In this document: in pieces, positions 1 through 11,149 of the stretch
How positions within the stretch are numbered: position 1 is the first letter of the stretch
Layout of the letters: the number at the start of each line of letters is the position of its first letter
From: Gnetum montanum
Lineage: Eukaryota; Streptophyta; Gnetopsida; Gnetales; Gnetaceae
DNA length: 41,661 nucleotides
NCBI GenBank assembly: GCA_015680685.1
Contig: MNCI01024347.1
Coordinates: forward strand, 63,385-105,045
Reading direction: 5' to 3'
The notes under the pieces: generated by a model
What the model saw: the letters and a program-made list of their open reading frames with translations, nothing else
What the model was told of the DNA's origin: nothing
Database searches by the model: none
Program-made: the position numbers and the translations under genes

Positions 1-167
1 CGGTCATGTGTGTGTCCAAGTACGGCACACTCGAATAAAGACACCGTACAATCACATTCACCACACTGCGGGCAGACACGGGAAAATATTCTAACTCTGG
101 AGGGATCAAACTGCCAGAGCTTCGCTACACTAAAACTGGGATCCCCCAACAAGGCAGAGCCACCTCT

Positions 168-175
168 TATTTATA
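168..175 (-). promoter_or_regulatory. TATA box of LTR copy A
   Basis: TATAAATA on the minus strand within CTATAAATAAGAGG, identical in core to the TATA region of LTR copy B (5587-5594). It lies directly downstream of the GATATC palindrome array, as expected for an LTR promoter at the U3/R boundary. Confidence 0.7.
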
Positions 176-188
176 GACATGGCGGTGG

Positions 189-333
189 ACTGTGATATCG
201 CATACGCGATATCGTAGGGAAGGACGTGATATCGCATACGCGATATCGCGGGGGATGCGATATCGCGTACGCGATATTGCGGGGGATGCGATATCGCGTC
301 GGCTGCGATATTGCGTACGCGATATCGCGGCCG
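189..333. repeat. GATATC palindrome array in U3 of LTR copy A
   Basis: Nine GATATC or GATATT sites (194, 208, 228, 242, 258, 272, 289, 307, 321) are set in larger palindromes such as GATATCGCGTACGCGATAT, separated by GGGGGATGC spacers. Because the units are palindromic the array reads nearly the same on both strands. It sits immediately upstream of the TATA box, the usual place of LTR enhancers. CpG is abundant although the surrounding DNA is CpG-poor. A binding site for a plant transcription factor, or a hairpin/cruciform, is inference. Confidence 0.9.
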
Positions 334-359
334 ACGCAAACCGCGTCTCATCAACAAGT

Positions 360-3300
360 GATCAACATACAAAGATGTCTATATGCAATAGCCACACAAT
401 AGGAAGACATCTAGTGGCTGACAGTTGATCAAGAAAGCAATCCAATCTTATGCATGGAACCAATTGAGGATTTGACTTGTGCTTACATTGATAGCATAGA
501 CACACCAGAGCAAGTCCATTTCCAGTTACTAGGCCTTAACCTTGAAAATATCAACTAGGGGAAGTTGGAAATCCCTAAGAAGTTTAAGCAGGAGCCCCTT
601 GAGCTGAAACCATTGCTCACCGGCATGGAATACACATTCCTTAAAAATGGAAAATTGATAATTACTAACGCAAAGCTTCCTCTACAATAAAAAGAGAGAC
701 TGCTCAAGGTGATAAACAAGTGGTCAAAAGCCTTTGCTTGGTCATGTCCTAAATTAACAGGAATAGACCCTAGGATATGCCAACATAAAATTTACATAGA
801 CCCCTCCATGAAGCCTCAAAGACAACTGTAGAGGTGATTAAACCCAAAGCTGAAGTAAGTAGTTTAGAAAGAAATCAAACAGCTTCTAAAAGATGGGTTC
901 ATATACCCCATTATTGATAGCGAATGGGTTAGCCCCTTATTAATCATGCCTAAAAAGGGAGGTAAATGGAGGATGTGCATAGATTTTAGGCTACTAAATA
1001 TGGCAACATTCAAAGATCACTTTCCATTGCCATTTGTTGACCAAGTCTTAGACACCATCGTAGGGCATCGCTACTATAGTTTTCTGGATGGATATAGCGG
1101 ATATAACCAAAAACAAATAACCCCAGAAGACTAAGTGAAGACTACGTTCACCAGTCCTTAGGAAATGTTTGCATACAAATAGATGCCTTTTGGCTTGTGC
1201 AATGCCCCTATAATGTTTCAACGTTTAGTTCTAAGCATATTCCAACAACAGATAGGAAATGGTGTGGAGGTCTTTATGGATGACTTCTCCACTTATGGAT
1301 CAAACTTTGATCAAGCCTTGGACCAGTTAGAGCAAGTGCTAAAAAGATGTGTAGAAACCAATTTGACGCTCAACTAGTAGAAAAGACATTTGATGGTCCA
1401 AGAAGGTGTAGTACTAGGACATAAAATCTCACACATAGGAATAGAGGTAGACCCCAAGAAAATCAAAGTTATCCAAGGAATTACCCATCAACCTAAAATT
1501 GTTAAAGATATTCGGTCATTCCTTGGACACACTAGCTACTATAGGAGATTTATTAAGAACTTTTCAAAGGTTGTCAAACCATTGGTGGAATTAACAAAAA
1601 AGGATGTACCTTTGGAATGCATCAGGGAATGCGAGTTAGCTTTTCAAACTTTGAAATGGAAGCTAGTAGAAACACCCATTCTATAAGCTCCTAACTAGTC
1701 CAAACTATTTCATATCATGAATGATGCATCCAACTATGCCTTAGGAGCCATACTTACATAGTTAGATGATTAGCAATGCCCTTATTACATCCACTGTGTA
1801 AGTAGAAGTATCTTTGGTGCACAACTTAACTACACTACCATAGAGAAGGAATTAATGGCTGTAGTATTTACACTAGAAAATTTTAGACACTATGTATTGG
1901 GTTACAAAGTATATGTACATATGGATCATAGTGCAATCTGGTTCCTCATGAATAAGCCAATGGTAAGCCCTCATATCATATGATGGCTTGTAATATTACA
2001 AGAGTTCGATTTAACGATGATCGATTGCAAAGGCACTAAGAACGTAGTTGTTGATCATTTATCTCGGTTGCGATGGGACAACAAAGAGGATGAGTATTCA
2101 ATTTTGGATCATTTCCCTATGAATTTCTCTTTGTAGGTGTAGTGAATAATCAATCACCCATGAAGACAAATTGATATAGTAGCATTCTTACCTATCTCTT
2201 TACCCAACAAACACCACAACAATTAGACCTTAAGAAGAAACAACAGTTTCTTTACCAAGCCAAGTACTTTATGGAGGTCAATGGGTAGCTTTACAAAGTA
2301 TTCCCTAATGGCTTGGTTCGATGGTGTGTTCTCGATATAGATCAACTACGAGTTCTCCAAGACACTCATGAGGGTCCTTGTGGGAATCATTACATTGGAA
2401 GATGAACAACCATTAAGATCTTGCTTATAGGATATTATTGGCCAACATTGTTTCTGGACACCCATTAATTCATCCAATCTTGTGAGTGTTGTCAACAAGA
2501 TGGGGGAATGAATACTAGAATGGAGGGTTTGCAACAATGGATTCAACCATTAGAACCCTTTGAAATTTGGGGAATCGATTTTATGGGGCCCATTACACCA
2601 CTGTTCAATGGAAAAGCTTATATCATAGTTGTCGTTGACTACCTTACAAAATGGGTGGAAGTAACTATTGTTAAAGATTGTACATCATCTACCATTGCAC
2701 GATTTGTTCAACAATAAATTGTAAATAGGTTTGGTATGTCACGTGCACTTATTTCAGATAATGGTACACACTTCACAAGTGCAACTTTTCAGAAATTAAT
2801 GCAATGCTTAGGGGTTGAACATAAATTAACTACACCATACCACCCCCAAGTGAACAGTCAAGCCGAGGTCACCAATAGGGAGATTACAAAAATACTGAAA
2901 AGAACCATTAGCAAGTATAGGTGAGACTAGATCACTAAACTAAATGATGCTCTTTGGGCATACGACTCCACATGGAAAATCCCTATAGGCTACTCTCCCT
3001 ACAAGTTAATGTACAAAAAGCTTCCAATGCTTCTTGTTCAAACTAAGCTCCGTACATTATCCATGGCATGTGATGTCAACCTTGACCTCAATCTAGCACA
3101 AAAACAAAGGTTAATGACCCTAAACTTGTTTGATGAGAACTGACTAGCTTCCCTATCATCCAATGAATTGCAGAAGGCATTCAATAAAAAACATCATGAC
3201 CTAAGAATTAGGAAAGTTAAATATCAATTGGGAGATAAGGTTCTCTACTAGAATCCCACACATGTGCCACAATGCACCAAATTTCAAACATTGGGGGAAG

Positions 3301-3430
3301 GACCTTATGTCATTCATACAACTTTTCCTTCAGGGGCCATGATGATATACAAACTGAGAGGCTGGATAAGAAATTATTGGTTAATATCCAACAAACCAAA
3401 CCTTTCCATGAGCTTAGGATAGCTAGTACT
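360..3430 (+). pseudogene. Element 1: Ty3/gypsy pol (RT, RNase H, integrase), decayed
   Basis: Degenerate pol with many in-frame stops and no intact frame. Recognisable in order: a linker before RT (about 600-900); RT with MPKKGGKWRMCIDFR near 946 and the catalytic FMDDF near 1273-1287; RNase H about 1720-2090; an integrase zinc-binding segment about 2360-2500 (His pair, then C-x2-C near 2490); and the integrase core with WGIDFMGP near 2568 and SDNGTHF near 2755, then the PQVNSQAE segment near 2850. No chromodomain is visible. The RT wording (MPFGLCNAPIMFQ, VFMDDFSTYG) resembles the Athila/Tat side of plant Ty3/gypsy more than chromoviruses. Gag and protease are missing: the reading frame is cut at about 360 by LTR copy A. 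Most stops can be explained by CAG/CAA/CGA or TGG codons hit by C-to-T or G-to-A change. Confidence 0.9.
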
Positions 3431-5475
3431 CATGCTACCTCTGTTGGTGGATAACCCTACTCACTATTTTAGATCTCCTCCTTCCAACTCAGTCGTGGGG
3501 GAGATGGCCACCTATGCCAACCATTCTAGGCCCTCAGTTCTTTTTGAATTTTTGTTTTACATGTATTTTTTTTACATATTTTTGTTTTACATATTCTTTC
3601 AAATTTTCTTATTTTTGTTTTATACCATCGTTTACATTTTTACTATTTCTTTGTTTGCTTGAATTACTTTCATTTGTCATCCAATAAGTGCTCAAGATGG
3701 TGGATTAAATTATATCATATTGATTGCTAGTGTTTGGTCTTTACCTTTGAATTATGATGCTAATATTAAGATATGGTTCTTTTGGTAAATAGGCAATGAG
3801 TCCACGTTGTCCATCCATCCATTTAACTTTGTGATCTCTATTGGCTTGGAATTGTATAGTCCCTTTTCTAAGTAAACTTATTAATGGATTGGTGGCTGGG
3901 TATTTCTCAAACCATGGAAGAACTCAATGGTTGACAAGGGTATGACTTCAAAGGGATTCGATGCATTTGTGTTGGCTATTCTCTTGGGTGCTTGGATGTT
4001 TTTTTTCTTGGGTTTTCTGCCATTCTGACATTTCTCAAACATCAAGAAGCTAAGTGAACAAAAATATGTCTTTGCATGGTGTGGTTCTCACATAAAAAGA
4101 AGAAGAAGAAGGAGAAGAAATATATATATATATATATATATAAAGTGATAATTCAAAGCACACCACTTAGACATAATAAAGAAATATGGGCTACAAGCAC
4201 TGGTTATGGAACTAGAAAGAGATGTTGCCCATGCCAGAAAGTTGCCTCTAACTAAGACCCTTTCTCGCTTCTTGCTTCTCCATCTCAATCTCCTTGGAAT
4301 GGTGGTGACTCTTTCTGGAAGCATTTTTGTTGCTTCAAGAGGATGGATTGGTCAAGTGTATTGAAGCGAGGTCACTGGATGCAGTTGGTTTGAGTTTGGA
4401 TTTGAAATGAATTCTACTCAGTCACGTTAACCACATAATGCACAAGGAACTTTACACAACCTTGTTCTTGGGATTCCATTCCATTCTCTGCTCTCTATCT
4501 TTCTTCCCATTTTCCACCTCATTACTGATTTTGTCATTCGTTCGTATCTTGGTTGAGGCATTGTTTTTCTTTGGTGAATTCTTGTGGGTAAGTTTTTAAC
4601 TCTTGCTTCCAAATGACATTCCTAGAGCCTATGGACTCTTTGGTTTGTGGGTTTTTCAGGGCATAAAGGGCATGAGCTTGCTTTGGGGAGGACCCACTAG
4701 CATTCCTTTTTGGTGCAATTATTAAGTCCTTTCCTTTAAACATTCTCTACAATCAACCATTTCTCGTTTCATCCCCATCTTTGAACATCCATTTTATTAG
4801 CGTTGTTGTTGTTATTTTTCCATCTTTTTTGTCCCTCATATTTCTCGATCTTATAGCTACCGAAGGTTCGCTCTTAGTCGTGGGGGCCCTGGCACAAATT
4901 TTTCAATTTTTCCATTCTACTATTTACCTAACCCCTACACCTAGGGTAGTCACCAGTGATAAATCTCTAAAGCAGTATCTGCCATAACCACAACTCAGCC
5001 AATGCACTTTATATTGAGAAAAGGTATCAACTGCATTGTGGTTTATCTATCCTTGCTCATTTGTGGCTGTGTTGTGTGTGTAGATGGCGATCATACAAAC
5101 AATGAACTGGGTTTGGAGGAAGCACTCAGGATGCACTAGAGCTAGAGCATTTACACCGGGAACAAGTTTGGTTGCGTGGCTATGGATAAACAACAGAAGG
5201 TGCAATCTCAGCATTGGTAGCAACACTCTTTATTTTCTTTCTTTCTTTCTCTCTACAAGCTATTAAGTGAAGGCTTGGATGAAATTTATGTATAGTGTTT
5301 ACCACAATGATCATGAACACTAATGCTGTAATGTATTGTATTATTGATCCATTGACTGGGCATGTAGAGTCTGTCATCCCATTTCACCGTCAATTGTCAT
5401 TCAGTCAATAATCCCATACCTTCCCAATATGTTGTAAGGAACTAGAGGACAAGTTTTCATTTAGTCGTGGGGGTA
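3431..5475 (+). mobile_element. Element 1: 2-kb noncoding 3' region between pol and 3' LTR
   Basis: No credible coding sequence. It contains a T-rich tract (about 3540-3660), a (TA)n microsatellite with an adjoining GAA-rich stretch (about 4097-4143), and three copies of the 11-mer AGTCGTGGGGG at 3491, 4876 and 5463. The third immediately precedes the LTR and is the likely polypurine tract. The stretch from about 3740 to 5475 is repeated in inverted orientation at 39968-41661, which shows it is part of the element family rather than host DNA. Confidence 0.8.
5463..5475 (+). other. Polypurine tract of element 1
   Basis: AGTCGTGGGGG followed by TA and then the LTR start TGATGAG. The position directly before the 3' LTR fits the plus-strand primer site. 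The corresponding place in the minus-strand copy (39968-39980) reads GTCATGGGGATA. Confidence 0.65.
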
Positions 5476-5482
5476 TGATGAG

Positions 5483-5570
5483 CCGCGATATCGAGATCAT
5501 GATATCACGTCCGCGATATCGAGTCCCCAATATCAGAGCCTACCATGTGGTGTTGGATACCCGATATCGA
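5483..5570. repeat. GATATC sites in U3 of LTR copy B
   Basis: Four GATATC sites and one AATATC variant in GATATCGAG / GATATCACG settings, just before the TATA box. The array is a looser version of the one in copy A. Confidence 0.7.
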
Positions 5571-5586
5571 GACCTGCCTCCTTGCC

Positions 5587-5594
5587 TATAAATA
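5587..5594 (+). promoter_or_regulatory. TATA box of LTR copy B
   Basis: TATAAATA in CCTATAAATAAGAGG. The same motif is present in copies A and C at the same place relative to the palindrome arrays. Transcription of the element would start about 30 bases downstream. Confidence 0.7.
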
Positions 5595-6304
5595 AGAGGT
5601 AGGTGCAGTTGATTTGGAAATAGATAGTCCTTAGCCAAACTCTTGCCTTTTCTCCCTCCTAGAGTTAGAATTATTTTTGTGTGCTCACAGTAGGAGTCAT
5701 AAAGTGAATGGATATTTATTCGAACATTGTGTACCTGAGCACACCTTGTGTACGACAATAAAGACAAACTTTATGATAAACCTTGCGACATCCAGAATAG
5801 ATTAATTAGTGTTAATTGATGTTATTTAATGCTTTCCTAGTTAATTAATTTTCTCTCTCACCCTACAATTCTTTTAAGTAAATACACTCAGTTCAATTAC
5901 TTCGAGCATGCATGCAATGCTTGGTAACCCAATAACGATTAGCGTTTGGTATTCTTAGTAGTGTTGCACTGGTTCAGGATGTGTATGACAAGTGAGATCG
6001 GATATTGGTGTTAGGATTAGTTAGAAGCTAGTTAATGAATAGTTAAGTTAAATTAGTCATTTAGTTATCTCTCTCTTCCCTTACTAGCATAGGATATAAA
6101 ACATAAAAGCCATAAAAATCATATGCCTCAAGCTTACTTAACTATACAACTGTGACATACAAGTAAGTTTGGGAAGACAACGATTATCCAACCTATCCTT
6201 GTTCCACAAAGGCACATAAGCACTTAGTCTTTGGAATTCGATTGGATCGTGCATGAATGCTTGTATTCGTATGGTTGAGTGTAGGGATACCTCGCCGCTC
6301 ATCA

Positions 6305-8707
6305 CTTTCTTTTCATGTACATGTGACATATATTGACTTACTTTTTTATTAATTTGATTTATAATTATTTTATCCGTTTCTTGTTTTATAAGATTAACTT
6401 AAATTTTCTTTGTTTAACTAATACCCCAAGATGCATGCACTCATAATAAGTACACTTGTACTCTAAATGAAATTCCATTTGAACCCACAAGATCTTTATT
6501 AAATACACTACTTGACCATTTACTAAAATCGTATCTAAGTAACATTCATTGTAGTCGTATAGTTTAAATGCCAAAACATTTACAAGATCTTTAGCAAACT
6601 AAAATAGTGATATCTTAAGGACTGTAAGTCCAATTTATGTGATATTTAGTTATAATAAAAAAATAAACTTTGAATTTTAGTTTTATGAAAAAAGTGATAG
6701 AGGGTATTGCCTGGGTAGGGTTAAGGTTCAAAATTCTCCATGAACAAAGCATTATATACTCACATATGCATAACTAAAAGTAGATAATATGGAATAAAAT
6801 ATGCATAATTGAACATACATAAAAAATAAAATATGCATTGCCAAATACTTGTAAAGACATAAAAACTAGTAGAAAGGAAAACGTCTAAAAGTAATTAGAT
6901 TTTAACATTTAATCATAAAATATATGGAAATCTATAATTAAACTCTAATAGTAATAAAAGCAAAAGATACAAAACTTTTTAAAAATATTCTAACAATAAC
7001 ATTAAAAAATATTCTAACAACATTAAATCTATAAATGTTTTGGTTATGACTGAATTTCTTGGATCCATAATGTAACAATATACCTTAGACATATCTAGAA
7101 CCTTAATTTCTCTCTACTTCATATCTTCCTCAAGTACTATTTGGTAATGTTAGGGGCTTTTATATCTTTTACTCAAATATATGACTTGATAATATCTTTT
7201 ACTCGGAACCAACCCGGCCCCAAAAAATTCGGAATAAAGCCACGTAAAAGATGGCAGGGTTTAATCTACTTGTATTGTCCCTGCAATTTTGAAGTATGTT
7301 GCAAAGGTTGTCAAATTTTAACCTAAAATCTCACACCATCGTACCCTTTGGCTCAAACCCTCAGGGCTTCATGCTTTAGACAAAGCCTAAGGTTCAAACA
7401 CAACACTTGCTCCACCAATCGCAAACCAGTTAAAAAAGCATAATGTTATTATGGAAGGTACCCACCAAATAAACTGAGAACAAACTTCCAAAGATGACTC
7501 ACCACGTTGGCGTTCTCATCAAAGCTCGGCTGATTCGCGCCTGTTTGCGAAAATTTCACGCGTCTCAAAACGTCTATAAACGTGTGCAACGAAAAAATTT
7601 AAATTTATTTACTTCACGTTACAAGTTTGGGAGCTTGTGCGACCGTTGCGTAGTCTGTGGAATCTATAATGAAATTGACCACGAGTTGATTACGGTCTTA
7701 CCATGTTTTGACCACGGCTTATGGTTTCTAAAAGTTTTGGAATTTACCATGATTTGGCTATGGGTTGTGGTTTCTGAAAGTTGTGGAATTTATGACACCA
7801 CCGATTGTGGTAAACTGGTCTGAAAAATCTGCAATACTATGTGCAATACTATGATTTGATCACAGGTAGTGCTTCCAACTGAAAACTTGAGATTTCTAAA
7901 GTCGTATTTGAACAAAACAAAACCTCCAGCTGCAGTATTGAATTAAACTCACTGAATTGAATTTTATGTGGAAAGTGATGGATCCCAATTGTTGAACTTC
8001 CAGATTTATTGCTATACTAGTTTTGTAATGAAATTGATGAAAATACTTTAATAGAAATGTTGCTGATGATGAATTGGGGATGGGAGGAACTCATAACTAT
8101 TGGATGAGGACTAAATGTGAATGGATGAAATGATGAAAACTGATAAAATATTGATAAATTGTTGATAATAATAAAATGATGATATGAACAGAGAAAAATT
8201 CATAATAAATTCAATCGTCTATCTTTACCACCCAATTGTATTGCTTACCATCATGATTTGCCCACATATTTACAGCCAAGAGTTAGGGCCATAATGGTAT
8301 AGGATGGAACAAACCTTTTTAATACAAAAATGAGCTAGAAATTGAAGAGACATGAGAAATTGGGGTGATTATCTAATTACACTTGCCTGTCAATTTATTT
8401 AAAGCAAAAAATAACAAAATTTCCTATTTTATCTTATGTGTCATAGAATATTTAAATATAATTTACTTAGCTTTGGTCCCTATTTTACAAAAGAGTTAAT
8501 TTGATTTCATTAAATTTTATCTTTGCTGGATTCTTTTACTTGATTTTACTATACTTTCATATGTAAATATAACTTTCTTATCTTCAACTTAAATCTATTG
8601 AATTCATTTTTTTGACTTGCTTATAATCTGCAACATGGACACCTAGAATGAATGAATGAAGTATGAATTCAGAATGTGTGCCAGAACCAAATGGCAGTCA
8701 TTTTAAT
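6305..8707. other. AT-rich region with no recognisable gene
   Basis: Low-complexity, AT-rich DNA, especially about 6640-7040. Short open frames exist (for example 7494-7823 on +) but lack family motifs, plausible splice context or composition unlike their surroundings. The block 7680-7810 contains two related segments (ending in TTGTGG and TTTGGAATTTA-type wording) that look like a degenerate local duplication. I see no retroelement domain here. Confidence 0.6.
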
Positions 8708-8775
8708 AGAGCATTAAAATAATTCATGCAAATACAAGAACAGAGCATTAAAATAATTCATGCAAATACAAGAAC
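8708..8775. repeat. Perfect 34-bp tandem duplication
   Basis: Two identical 34-base units beginning AGAGCATTAAAATAATTC follow one another exactly (8708-8741 and 8742-8775). A weaker third remnant (CACAAATACAAGAACAAGCC) follows at about 8800. The identity indicates a recent slippage event. Confidence 0.95.
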
Positions 8776-9679
8776 AAACCTGGAACTTATAAACAATTCC
8801 CACAAATACAAGAACAAGCCTCTTTAATACAACTCACCAATGGAGTTGTGAGTTTTGTTATGGTCAATTTGTAGGTTACATAGCATCGAAAGACTTCTTT
8901 CGGCTATAATTGCCACAAATGGGAAAGTTGTGATGCTTATGTTCTTCTGAGGCTGCACTGACGTGTACTTCCATCTACCTGAGGTGTAGCGGATATTTTT
9001 TGCAGTTCTTTTATTTTCAGGATCCGCATTTTGTGCGTACATTGCAAATTGTAATCTCAACTTTTTGCTAAAACAGATTCCTTCACACCTTTAAATGCAG
9101 ATAACAAGAGGGCATTTTAGTATACTGATTCATGTGTCAAAACAGAGGACATTGCCTCAATTACTCCTCTGCTGAAGACAAAAAATCAAAATTTCCGTTT
9201 TCTTGGTAATCACATGACAATAATGCGGCGGATCTAAAATCGGATTAGATATTTTTATATTAATATATTAATTATAATATATTGCTTGTTGCTCATTTTT
9301 GCTGTAATTAAAAAGTAAAAATAGGAAAAATGCAGTGGATAACATCAGTAATTATAACTTTGTTTTCTCTTGCTAAATTTACCCATTTACATCCAATTTG
9401 ATTAAATTTTTCAATATGTGAAAATTTCAATTCTTGCACATTGCTCTTACAAAAATAAAAATTTTTGTTTCTCATGCCAATTTAGTTTACATGAATAGCA
9501 TCAGGATGTGGAAGTAAAGATAATAGTTTGTCCACCTTTAGCATTACAGAGAGGTATCATCATCTTAAATTATTAATTCTGGACTTCCTGGAACCATGTG
9601 CTCTCGGTTACATGCCAGCATTCCCATGCCAAAGCTTGATATATTTAATAAAAGTTGGGAATAACGTAAGATCTAACTG

Positions 9680-9775
9680 AAATTTATTGGCTCGGTTGGT
9701 GCAGAATACTTCTCACCCATGAATCCAGAGTTCCAAACCCACTATTATAAGCAGGGGAAAATGCTTAAAATTTGT
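9680..9775 (+). mobile_element. Possible tRNA-derived SINE fragment (A and B box pair)
   Basis: TGGCTCGGTTGG at 9688-9699 fits an RNA polymerase III A box, and AGTTCCAAACC at 9729-9739 fits a B box with one or two mismatches. The spacing of about 30 bases between them is normal for tRNA-derived promoters. The surrounding sequence does not fold into a convincing tRNA by eye and there is no clear 3' tail. A SINE or tRNA relic is the likeliest reading; chance cannot be excluded. Confidence 0.35.
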
Positions 9776-9791
9776 CCACATCTTAAATCAT

Positions 9792-9929
9792 AAAGCAATA
9801 ACCTTTAGGCTTTAACTGATAATAATCAAGTGAGTCAGCAATCCATTTTGATACTATGAAACAAAAAGCAATAACCTTTAACTGATGACAATCGAGTCAG
9901 CAATCCATTTTGATACTATGAAGCAAACC
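9792..9929. repeat. Imperfect tandem duplication of about 70 bp
   Basis: Unit 1 (9792-9865) and unit 2 (9866-9929) share AAAGCAATAACCTTTA and GTCAGCAATCCATTTTGATA, with a short deletion in unit 2. No coding capacity is visible. Confidence 0.9.
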
Positions 9930-10089
9930 TTTTGCAGGAATTTTACAGGAAGAGGCTTAAGATATTGCAGGGCATACTAACGTGGTAAGGACAGAATATA
10001 TAAATTATGAGGATAAACACTACCCGTATACAGTATAAAGCATTCCATATCATATAATATCAACAGAAGGTAGGACTTTGACTTAGATT

Positions 10090-10563
10090 TTAAAATGAAA
10101 AATTACAGGGTAGAAGTCTGAAACTCATGTATTTACACAAATCCATGAGAGTTTCAGTAAACGTAAGTGAACATTCAATTTTAATTTTAAAACCTGTGGT
10201 ATTTGCAACTATAAGCTTATTAAATATCCTACGCCAAACTTCACAGTGGACCATGTGTAATTTGAAGTTACCAAGATCATACATGCTGCTCTGCTCTATC
10301 TTGGGAGGACTAACATTTGGTAACGGCGTTTCCACTGCAGTTTGGACAGGTGAGGGTGGGAGACATCTGTTTGGTTCTTCTTGCAGTAGTACAGCCCTCC
10401 TTCTTGAGCTCTTACTCATGTTGCTGCTGTACCATTTCTGTCCCTGTGATACAAGAACAGAAACAGAAGCATATGTGTTGCCATGGCAGTGTAGTTCATG
10501 AAAATAATAAGACTCAATTAGAAACAACAACAGAATCACAAGAGAATAGTATGTTTTTGCCAT
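10090..10563 (-). CDS. Open frame overlapping the secreted-protein candidate (157 codons)
   Basis: This frame begins at the ATG in GCCATGGC, reads MAKTYYSLVILLLFLIES and continues to a stop at 10090. Its first 20 residues are signal-like, then comes a basic SSRRR stretch, a Pro-rich middle, and an unremarkable tail that may be 3' untranslated DNA. It overlaps the end of the 57-codon frame at 10514-10687 in another phase. The two could be one spliced gene or a frameshifted one. No family is recognised; secreted peptide precursors sometimes look like this, but that is inference. Confidence 0.3.
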   Translation of the reverse strand: MAKTYYSLVILLLFLIESYYFHELHCHGNTYASVSVLVSQGQKWYSSNMSKSSRRRAVLLQEEPNRCLPPSPVQTAVETPLPNVSPPKIEQSSMYDLGNFKLHMVHCEVWRRIFNKLIVANTTGFKIKIECSLTFTETLMDLCKYMSFRLLPCNFSF

Positions 10564-10687
10564 GGCTTACTGTTTCATAACCATAGGCCATAGAAACAGA
10601 AACAGAATCATCAACAAAAATAGGAGCATGTTGCCGTGCCAGGGCAATACCACTGAGCACTAGTAGTATTATTAGGCACAACTGCAT
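10514..10687 (-). CDS. Candidate small secreted protein, promoter separated by copia insertion
   Basis: The ATG at 10687 opens a 57-residue frame whose N-terminus (MQLCLIILLVLSGIALA) is a textbook signal peptide with an AxA-like cleavage context. A short polar mature part follows (RQHAPIFVDDSVSVS). The start is only 12 bases from the end of the copia element at 10700. On the far side of that element, at 15551-15558 (minus), is a TATAAATA box that would lie about 65 bases upstream of this ATG if the element were absent. That arrangement argues for a real promoter and 5' leader split by the insertion. The protein family is not recognised and the gene may continue through the overlapping frame to 10090. 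Confidence 0.4.
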   Translation of the reverse strand: MQLCLIILLVLSGIALARQHAPIFVDDSVSVSMAYGYETVSHGKNILFSCDSVVVSN

Positions 10688-10694
10688 GGCCTTT

Positions 10695-10699
10695 CTGAC
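10695..10699. other. Putative target-site duplication of copia 1 (left)
   Basis: CTGAC lies directly outside the left LTR; TTGCC lies outside the right LTR (15501-15505). Three of five positions agree, which is acceptable for an insertion whose LTRs have diverged this much but is not proof. Confidence 0.35.
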
Positions 10700-11129
10700 T
10701 GCTATTCCCAATTGCTTGCACCAATATAATATTAAATTTAAAAGAATCTGCAAAAATTAAAAAGACAAAGAGTTACTTGGGAAAACCTTCAAGGTGAAAA
10801 ACCTCATCAAAAAATCAGTTCTTGGACCATTAGCAGTAGCACAGCTTCAAAAGATTGAAGCTCAAGGAAAACTTACAAAGGAGGGGAGATGACTCTCATG
10901 CTTATGCTTCAAAAGAATGTGGTGCTTTGGTTGCTCCCTTTGAGCTCCTTATATATTGTTGGGGTTACAAAAATAAACCCAAAATTTAAAAAATGGATAA
11001 TGTAGTATATTTTTGTCGAGATAGGTACCAGACCAAATGTAACATAGACAAAAAGAAAAATATAACAAGGCTAGGCAGAAATATCTGGAGAAAATCAAAG
11101 CAAAGGTAGATTTGCCTCCATCCACCTCA
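10700..11129 (-). mobile_element. Copia 1: 3' LTR (left on + strand)
   Basis: It begins TGCTATTCCCA and ends CACCTCA on the plus strand. It aligns over its whole length with 15105-15500; landmarks include CAATATAATATTAAATTTAA, TTCTTGGACCATTAGCA and GGGGAGATGACTCTCA. It carries about 30 bases around TATATATTG near 10950 that the other LTR lacks. Confidence 0.92.
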
Positions 11130-11145
11130 CAATTCTCCCACTTGA
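11130..11145 (-). other. Copia 1: polypurine tract
   Basis: On the minus strand AAGTGGGAGAATTG directly precedes the 3' LTR start TGAGGTGG. This is the classic plant copia polypurine tract position and wording. Confidence 0.75.
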
Positions 11146-11149
11146 AGGT

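Larger units (their letters stand above)
1..353 (-). mobile_element. Partial Ty3/gypsy LTR (copy A), truncated by window edge
   Basis: Read on the minus strand this begins TGATGAG at 353, runs through a palindromic array (189-333), a TATA box (168-175) and a transcribed part resembling the LTR at 5476-6304 (shared TATAAATAAGAGG, a TTTATTCGA block and a GTAC...CACAC block). The LTR start TGATGAG matches the other two copies of this family. The rest of the LTR and its element, if any, lie left of the window. It abuts the element-1 pol reading frame at about 360, so it probably inserted into that element and removed or displaced its gag. Whether it is a solo LTR or the end of a full element cannot be seen. 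The family assignment is by comparison inside this window only. Confidence 0.75.
5476..6304 (+). mobile_element. Element 1: 3' LTR (copy B, 829 bp)
   Basis: It starts TGATGAG and ends CTCATCA, a 7-bp terminal inverted repeat. Both limits were set by comparison with copy C (39074-39967, minus), since similarity stops at exactly these points. It contains GATATC sites upstream of a TATA box at 5587-5594, and an AATAAA at about 5757. No primer-binding site follows the end, consistent with a 3' LTR. The flank is CTTTC; the matching duplication at the 5' end is outside the window or lost. Confidence 0.85.

Noticed and set aside
189-333. CRISPR-like regular repeats
   Set aside because: Palindromic units with spacers of a few bases, no variable spacers of CRISPR length, and a eukaryotic LTR context.
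1-353. Copy A as the 5' LTR of element 1
   Set aside because: It is in the opposite orientation to the element-1 pol, so it must belong to another insertion.
4120-4143. (TA)n tract as a regulatory element
   Set aside because: A simple microsatellite; nothing beyond the repeat supports function.
7494-7823. 109-codon frame on + near 7.5 kb
   Set aside because: No domain, no signal peptide or splice context; the region contains local duplications that can create such frames.
8824-9060. 78-codon frame on minus
   Set aside because: No recognisable domain; could be a 3' exon but nothing in the surroundings supports a gene.
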